A stretch of 64,000 bases of DNA, from positions 78,022 through 142,021 of the forward strand of contig JASGGU010000003.1 of assembly GCA_047602645.1 (NCBI GenBank), written 5' to 3'. Source of the DNA: JAEYFP01 sp047602645 (lineage in GTDB: Bacteria; Bacillota; Clostridia; Lachnospirales; Lachnospiraceae). The translations under genes were made by a program, and so were the position numbers. Positions 60,423-64,000 of the stretch are shown here, piece after piece. The notes beneath the pieces are model-generated. The model was not told where the DNA came from and did no database searches. It saw only the letters and a list, made by a program, of their open reading frames with translations. Position 1 is the stretch's first letter. Each line of letters starts with the position of its first letter.

Positions 60423-61238
60423 TTAATTGACCGCCTGCTGTCGGTGCCAGCTTTCCAAAAGCCCTAAAATGACCTTTTCCATCTGCTGCGGTGTGTAACC
60501 TTTGGGGAAATACTGTTTCAGGCGGCTCCCGGTCAGTGTTACCTTGACCGGCTCTTTCTTTTCTTCCGACAGAATGGAATCCATCAGCGGGAGGGTCAAT
60601 TTCCCGGACTGGCTGAGCTTTTTCAGCCGCTGTGCCTGCGGCAGAGAGGGAGTGGCCTCATATTTTGCCATAGTATCCAGTAAAGCGGACTGTTCCTTGC
60701 GGATGAGGTAGGATAACTCCACGGCAGGATTGAACGCCATTTTCTTTGCGTCCACCAGGTCAATGAGTCCCGGCACCAGCTCTGTCAGCCGGATAATGCG
60801 GTAAACTTGGCTCTTGCTGTCCCCGGACTGCTCTGACACAATGGTAACGGACAATGTGCCGATATCTATGCCGTCCACCACAATGCCCCGGTGCTTCAAA
60901 GCTTCCAGCTTCATACGGTAGGCCCATGCCTTTTCGCTGGGAAGCAGGCATTCCCGCTGTTCCAGGTTCGTATCCACCATAATAAGCACGGCTTCGTCAT
61001 CGTCCATTTCGCGGATGATAACCGGCATGGTATCTTTCCCGGCAAGCTCACTGGCACGTTTGCGCCGGTTCCCTGCCACAAGCTCATAATCGCCGTCCGA
61101 ACGGGGACGAACCAGCCCCGGCACAATGACGCCATACTTTTTCACGCTCTCGGCGGTATTTTTCATGGCCTCATCGTTCCGTACCTGAAAGGGATGGAAT
61201 TCGGGAGGATGGAGTCTGCACAGAGGCAGCTCCACCAC
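60423..61238 (-). pseudogene. ParB-like protein, 5' end cut off by IS21
   Basis: The 271 codons left encode a ParB/Spo0J-type nuclease-fold protein: LCRLHPPEFHPFQVRNDEAMKNTAESVKKYGVIVPGLVRP, the CTP-binding GNRRKRASELAG, DTNLEQRECLLPSEKAWAYRMK, and a helix-turn-helix region with SKSQVYRIIRLTELV. In relatives from integrative elements the protein has 20-40 more residues at the N-terminus. Here an IS21 end lies at 61246, eight bases before the GTG GTG that now opens the frame. The gene is clearly GC-richer than the AAA+ module beside it and likely belonged to a different mobile element. It could still be translated from the internal GTG but lacks a ribosome binding site. Confidence 0.8.
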
Positions 61239-61352
61239 GGTTCCCTGTGATTGTCAATAAAAAAGTCCCAAAAATAGCGGAGAAAATTCCCCACTTATTG
61301 ATCAGGGGAAAAGCACCGCGATGGATACCTTCCCCAATTTCTAACTGTCATT

Positions 61353-61544
61353 TTACGCCATGGACAAAACGTCATGCCATAATTCATAATCAGGAATTGC
61401 GATAGCATTCTTCATGAGCAATAATTCCAGTTCTTTATTACGTTGTTTGAGCAGTTCAGTTTTTCTCAGCTCATCATCAAGCATATCCCTCAGTATATCT
61501 GCTGCTTCTATCGCTTCGTTTAGTGTCAGTCTGTTTTCCTGCAT
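61353..61544 (-). CDS. Small coiled-coil protein at the end of the IS21 element
   Basis: A 63-residue acidic, helical protein (NRLTLNEAIEAADILRDML, LRKTELLKQRNKELELLLM) with a leucine-heptad look. Its ATG (61544) begins one base after the istB stop codon (TGAGATG), so it would be translated by re-initiation. IS21 elements normally carry only istA and istB; a coupled third gene inside the inverted repeats is unusual. I do not know its function. An in-frame GTG at 61559 inside istB is the alternative start. Confidence 0.6.
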   Translation of the reverse strand: MQENRLTLNEAIEAADILRDMLDDELRKTELLKQRNKELELLLMKNAIAIPDYELWHDVLSMA

Positions 61545-61545
61545 C

Positions 61546-62382
61546 TCATAAATCCCCACTTTCTAAGGTCTCTTCTATTTCGATCAGACGCTCATTTGTT
61601 ACATTTCCCGAACTCTCTTTCTTCGGCCGGCCCCTCCGTTTGGTAGAAGTAATCCGTTCCCTTTCTTTCATCCGATAGCTTTCCCCTTCTATGGTAATAA
61701 AGCTGCAGTGGTGTACAAAACGGTCCAGGATGGCCGTGGCCAGTACCGGATCAAAAAGAATGCTCCCCCATTCATCAAACTGCTTATTGGAAGTAATGAT
61801 GGTAGAGGCGGTCTCATATCTTTTGGAGATTACTTCATAGAGATCGTCCACATTTGTCTGCCCCAGCTTCTTGAGACCGAACTCATCAATCACCAACAGA
61901 TCCGGTGAAATGTATTTCTTCAGTTTCTGCCGGAAAGAGTTGTCCGCACGAGAGATGTATAAATCCTCCATCATTTCCGAAAGCGTGGTGAACAGTACGG
62001 TATACCCCTGTTCAATAGCTTTGATGCCAAGCGCTATGGAGAGATGAGTCTTTCCGGTGCCAGGAAGTCCGATAAAAGCGATATTTTCTTTTTTTCTGAT
62101 AAACTCGCAGGTTCCAAGGGAATAGATGACCTGACGATTTAGGCAGGGCTGCCATGAAAAGTTAAATTCTTCCATCGTTTTATGCTGTGGCATGCGTGAA
62201 CGCTTCATCAAATCGTTGCGCCTGTTTCTTGAGCGGTTCAGATTTTCGTCATTTATGAGAAGTTCAAGAAATTCGATATAGGACATCTGCTCTTTTGCTG
62301 CCTGTTCTGCCCGCATATCCGCCGTTTTCAGAATTCCGGAAAGATGGAGTTTTTTAATTTTTTCTTGTAATGAATCATTCAT
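61546..62382 (-). CDS. istB: IS21 transposition helper ATPase IstB
   Basis: IstB is the AAA+ (DnaC-like) ATPase that guides IstA to the target. The 278-residue protein has Walker A IGLPGTGKTHLS (about residue 105), Walker B LLVIDEFG and the ILDRFVHHCSFITIEGESYRMK segment with arginine finger; the C-terminal RRGRPKKESS tail is basic. It overlaps istA by eight bases. Length is typical. Confidence 0.95.
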   Translation of the reverse strand: MNDSLQEKIKKLHLSGILKTADMRAEQAAKEQMSYIEFLELLINDENLNRSRNRRNDLMKRSRMPQHKTMEEFNFSWQPCLNRQVIYSLGTCEFIRKKENIAFIGLPGTGKTHLSIALGIKAIEQGYTVLFTTLSEMMEDLYISRADNSFRQKLKKYISPDLLVIDEFGLKKLGQTNVDDLYEVISKRYETASTIITSNKQFDEWGSILFDPVLATAILDRFVHHCSFITIEGESYRMKERERITSTKRRGRPKKESSGNVTNERLIEIEETLESGDL

Positions 62383-63871
62383 GAGAGATCACCCCCAGTC
62401 CTGTCATTTGGCGGTAATCCGACAGATTCCTGATTTTGCTTCTTCTTTCCATAAATGGTTCCTGTTCATCCTCCAGAGGAAGATTGTACAAACCGCTTTC
62501 ACAGATCCTTTTTACTGCCCGGTAGGTAATGTTTCCATAATGGCATGCCCTTGTGCAGGCTTTGTCTAAGGCATCTTCCCCATATTTTTTCCGCAGTGCC
62601 AGGATACCGGAAATACTCCGATAATGATGACACTGGTACCTATCCGTATCCTGAAACGCTTCCAGAAATGCCAGTGCACCGGTTCCCACCTGTGCCATTT
62701 TTTCTCGGTAGCTTGACAAAAGCTCCTCCTGTGTTATTGTTTTGGAAGATGGGTAATGACTCTTATCCGTCACATGTTCGCCCTTTGCATTCTCGCACAG
62801 ACTGTGGAGGGCGATCTCTTTTGTGGCATAATAGACTCTCAATAAATGATTCACTTCAATGACATCCACATCCATTCCGATATAAGTGTAAGGCACGGAA
62901 TAATAATTACCGCCATGAACGATATGACAGTCTGTCCTTACGGTAGCTGACCCGGATTTTGAAAAAAGAAACTCTTGTGCAGGGAGCGACTTTAAATATG
63001 CCTTTTCTGTCTCACGATATACGGTTTCCGGTTTTCGGCCAGTTGTTCCGTGTATCCGGCAGTTTGCCGTTTCTTTCAGCCATGAAAGGAGAAACCGCTT
63101 TGCCTGCTCAAGCTCTTTAAAATCCCGCCCCTTAAAGCAGTTTTCTTTTACGTATTTTACGTTTGATTCCACTTTTCCTTTATCGGTTGGTGTATATACC
63201 CGGCATGGATTGGGCAGGAAACCATAGTGCTCAGCAAAAGCGGCATAGGTGCGCTGCACAGTTGGCTCATAAAAGTCTGCTTCCACAATAGCTGCCTTTA
63301 AGTTGTCAATCTTTACGGTCTGGGGAACTCCGCCAAAGTATCGGAATGCCTCTGTGTGGCACCGGATGAAGGTCTGTACGCTTTGATCCAGAGTAATAGC
63401 AACGTACATATAGCGGGAGTAGCTCAAAGACATAACAAAGATCCATGCTTTGCGTGGGGTTCCATTTACCTTCAAAGTTCCGATATAACCGAAATCCACC
63501 TGTGCCTCTTCACCTGGCAGGGAATGCAGCACCATGTAGGGGTGGGGCTGGGATTTTCTTATTTTTTTCACATAATCACGCAGGGTAGTATAACCGCAGG
63601 CAACTCCGAACTCTTTTTGCAGATCCTGGTGGATACGGGTAATGGACAATTCCTTGGATAACTGGATTTCTATGTATTCCTTGTATTCATCCAGCATGGA
63701 CGGCCAGATTCCCGCCTGTGCTTCCTGTAGCAGCTCCTTTCCCTGTGCTTCTTCTCTGAGCACTTTGCGTACTGTTTTTCTGTCAATACCAAGCATCTTC
63801 CCAATCTGGGTTTTGTTATATCCTTTTTGATATAACGTGATGATCGTAGTTTTCATGTCTACCTCCAGCAT
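62375..63871 (-). CDS. istA: IS21 transposase IstA
   Basis: A DDE transposase of about 498 residues. The N-terminal helix-turn-helix (KGYNKTQIGKMLGIDRKTVRKVL) is followed by the rve catalytic core with D in EEAQVDFGYIG, D in VKIDNLKAAIVE and E in DKGKVESNVKYVKE, then a C-terminal beta-rich domain. Two starts are possible: ATG 63871 (GGAGG eleven bases upstream) or ATG 63856 (GGAGGT five bases upstream). A longer frame to 63949 begins inside the inverted repeat and is not real. Confidence 0.95.
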   Translation of the reverse strand: MLEVDMKTTIITLYQKGYNKTQIGKMLGIDRKTVRKVLREEAQGKELLQEAQAGIWPSMLDEYKEYIEIQLSKELSITRIHQDLQKEFGVACGYTTLRDYVKKIRKSQPHPYMVLHSLPGEEAQVDFGYIGTLKVNGTPRKAWIFVMSLSYSRYMYVAITLDQSVQTFIRCHTEAFRYFGGVPQTVKIDNLKAAIVEADFYEPTVQRTYAAFAEHYGFLPNPCRVYTPTDKGKVESNVKYVKENCFKGRDFKELEQAKRFLLSWLKETANCRIHGTTGRKPETVYRETEKAYLKSLPAQEFLFSKSGSATVRTDCHIVHGGNYYSVPYTYIGMDVDVIEVNHLLRVYYATKEIALHSLCENAKGEHVTDKSHYPSSKTITQEELLSSYREKMAQVGTGALAFLEAFQDTDRYQCHHYRSISGILALRKKYGEDALDKACTRACHYGNITYRAVKRICESGLYNLPLEDEQEPFMERRSKIRNLSDYRQMTGLGVISHE

Positions 63872-64000
63872 AATAAATTTTTCCTCCTTATGGGGAGAGT
63901 CATTTGTTACGCTTTCAGTATAACTGCTTATTTGCGTTAGACATAACAAAGTGGGGAATTTTCTCCGCCAAAAGTGGGTATTTTTATTATGCCATTCACA

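Larger units (their letters stand above)
61246..64000. mobile_element. IS21-family insertion sequence
   Basis: A 2,755-bp element with istA, istB and a small third gene, all on the minus strand. Its ends are imperfect terminal inverted repeats of about 52 bases that both start TGTGA: 61246 onward, and inward from 64000. They share an identical 20-base block (61277-61296 and, inverted, 63949-63968). The right end coincides with the last base of the window, so a target-site duplication cannot be checked. It interrupts the parB-like gene. Confidence 0.88.

Noticed and set aside
1..64000. CRISPR array, rRNA or tRNA genes
   Set aside because: No regularly spaced repeats and no rRNA or tRNA patterns were seen on either strand.

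Overview
The window looks like a chromosomal segment of an anaerobic, endospore-forming Firmicute of the class Clostridia, most like Lachnospiraceae. This is inferred from gene content: spoIIR, spoIIID, a SipL-like SPOCS/LysM protein, a CotS-like kinase and a YtvI-like permease point to sporulation; two rubrerythrins behind a Fur/PerR regulator point to an anaerobe; a T-box leads into proS; pyrK/pyrD is the NAD-linked Gram-positive type. No database search was possible, so the taxonomic call is an inference. No rRNA, tRNA or CRISPR array was seen.

Layout of the core (about 1-54,080). 1-2,100: end of an SCP2-domain protein, an orphan histidine-kinase dimerisation fragment, a HIT hydrolase and murG. 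2,200-6,330: pgi and a two-component system. 6,470-8,080: a peroxide-defence cluster (PerR-like regulator, reverse rubrerythrin, rubrerythrin). 8,080-14,150: RluA-type pseudouridine synthase, AI-2E/YtvI permease, T-box-proS, ackA, cca. 14,240-19,840: a coupled surface cluster (CotS-like kinase, PEGA protein, large polytopic membrane protein, degenerate GH9-like lipoprotein). 19,900-23,110: ddl, murF, plsC. 23,250-26,754: a PrcB-like lipoprotein and pyrC-pyrK-pyrD. 26,836-41,890: sipL, pirin, a possible sigma-28-driven protein, ispE-gntR, spoIIR, murI, DUF1934, galU, cls, an FKBP/trigger-factor lipoprotein, asnS, an NlpC/P60 endopeptidase and a DUF6323-like protein. 42,048-49,294: a carbohydrate locus (binding protein, two permeases, AraC regulator, GHL6-like glycosidase, D-allulose/tagatose 3-epimerase). 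49,294-54,031: spoIIID, an Mrp ATPase, a MATE exporter and guaA.

The accessory part starts at the 3' end of guaA, a known integration hot spot, and runs to the window end. It is a mosaic. A visibly AT-richer part holds an XRE repressor, an excisionase-like protein and a tyrosine integrase whose catalytic domain is broken off and replaced by unrelated sequence. Next comes a two-gene module of an AAA+ ATPase and a subtilisin-like protease, resembling the IetA/IetS pair known from the Ti plasmid as a toxin-antitoxin module and reported in anti-phage surveys. The GC-richer tail of a parB-like gene follows, interrupted by a complete IS21-family element (61,246-64,000) whose ends match as imperfect inverted repeats.

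The most interesting system is the AAA+/subtilase module. The ATPase ends in a helix-turn-helix-like segment not expected of this family. The pair has a consensus promoter, and upstream of it lie two inverted repeats, each TTGTTCCA-N21-TGGAAC. Together these suggest an autoregulated protease/ATPase defence or addiction module. Other leads are hairpins that hide the ribosome binding sites of spoIIR and sipL, and a GH9-like lipoprotein lacking the expected catalytic motifs.
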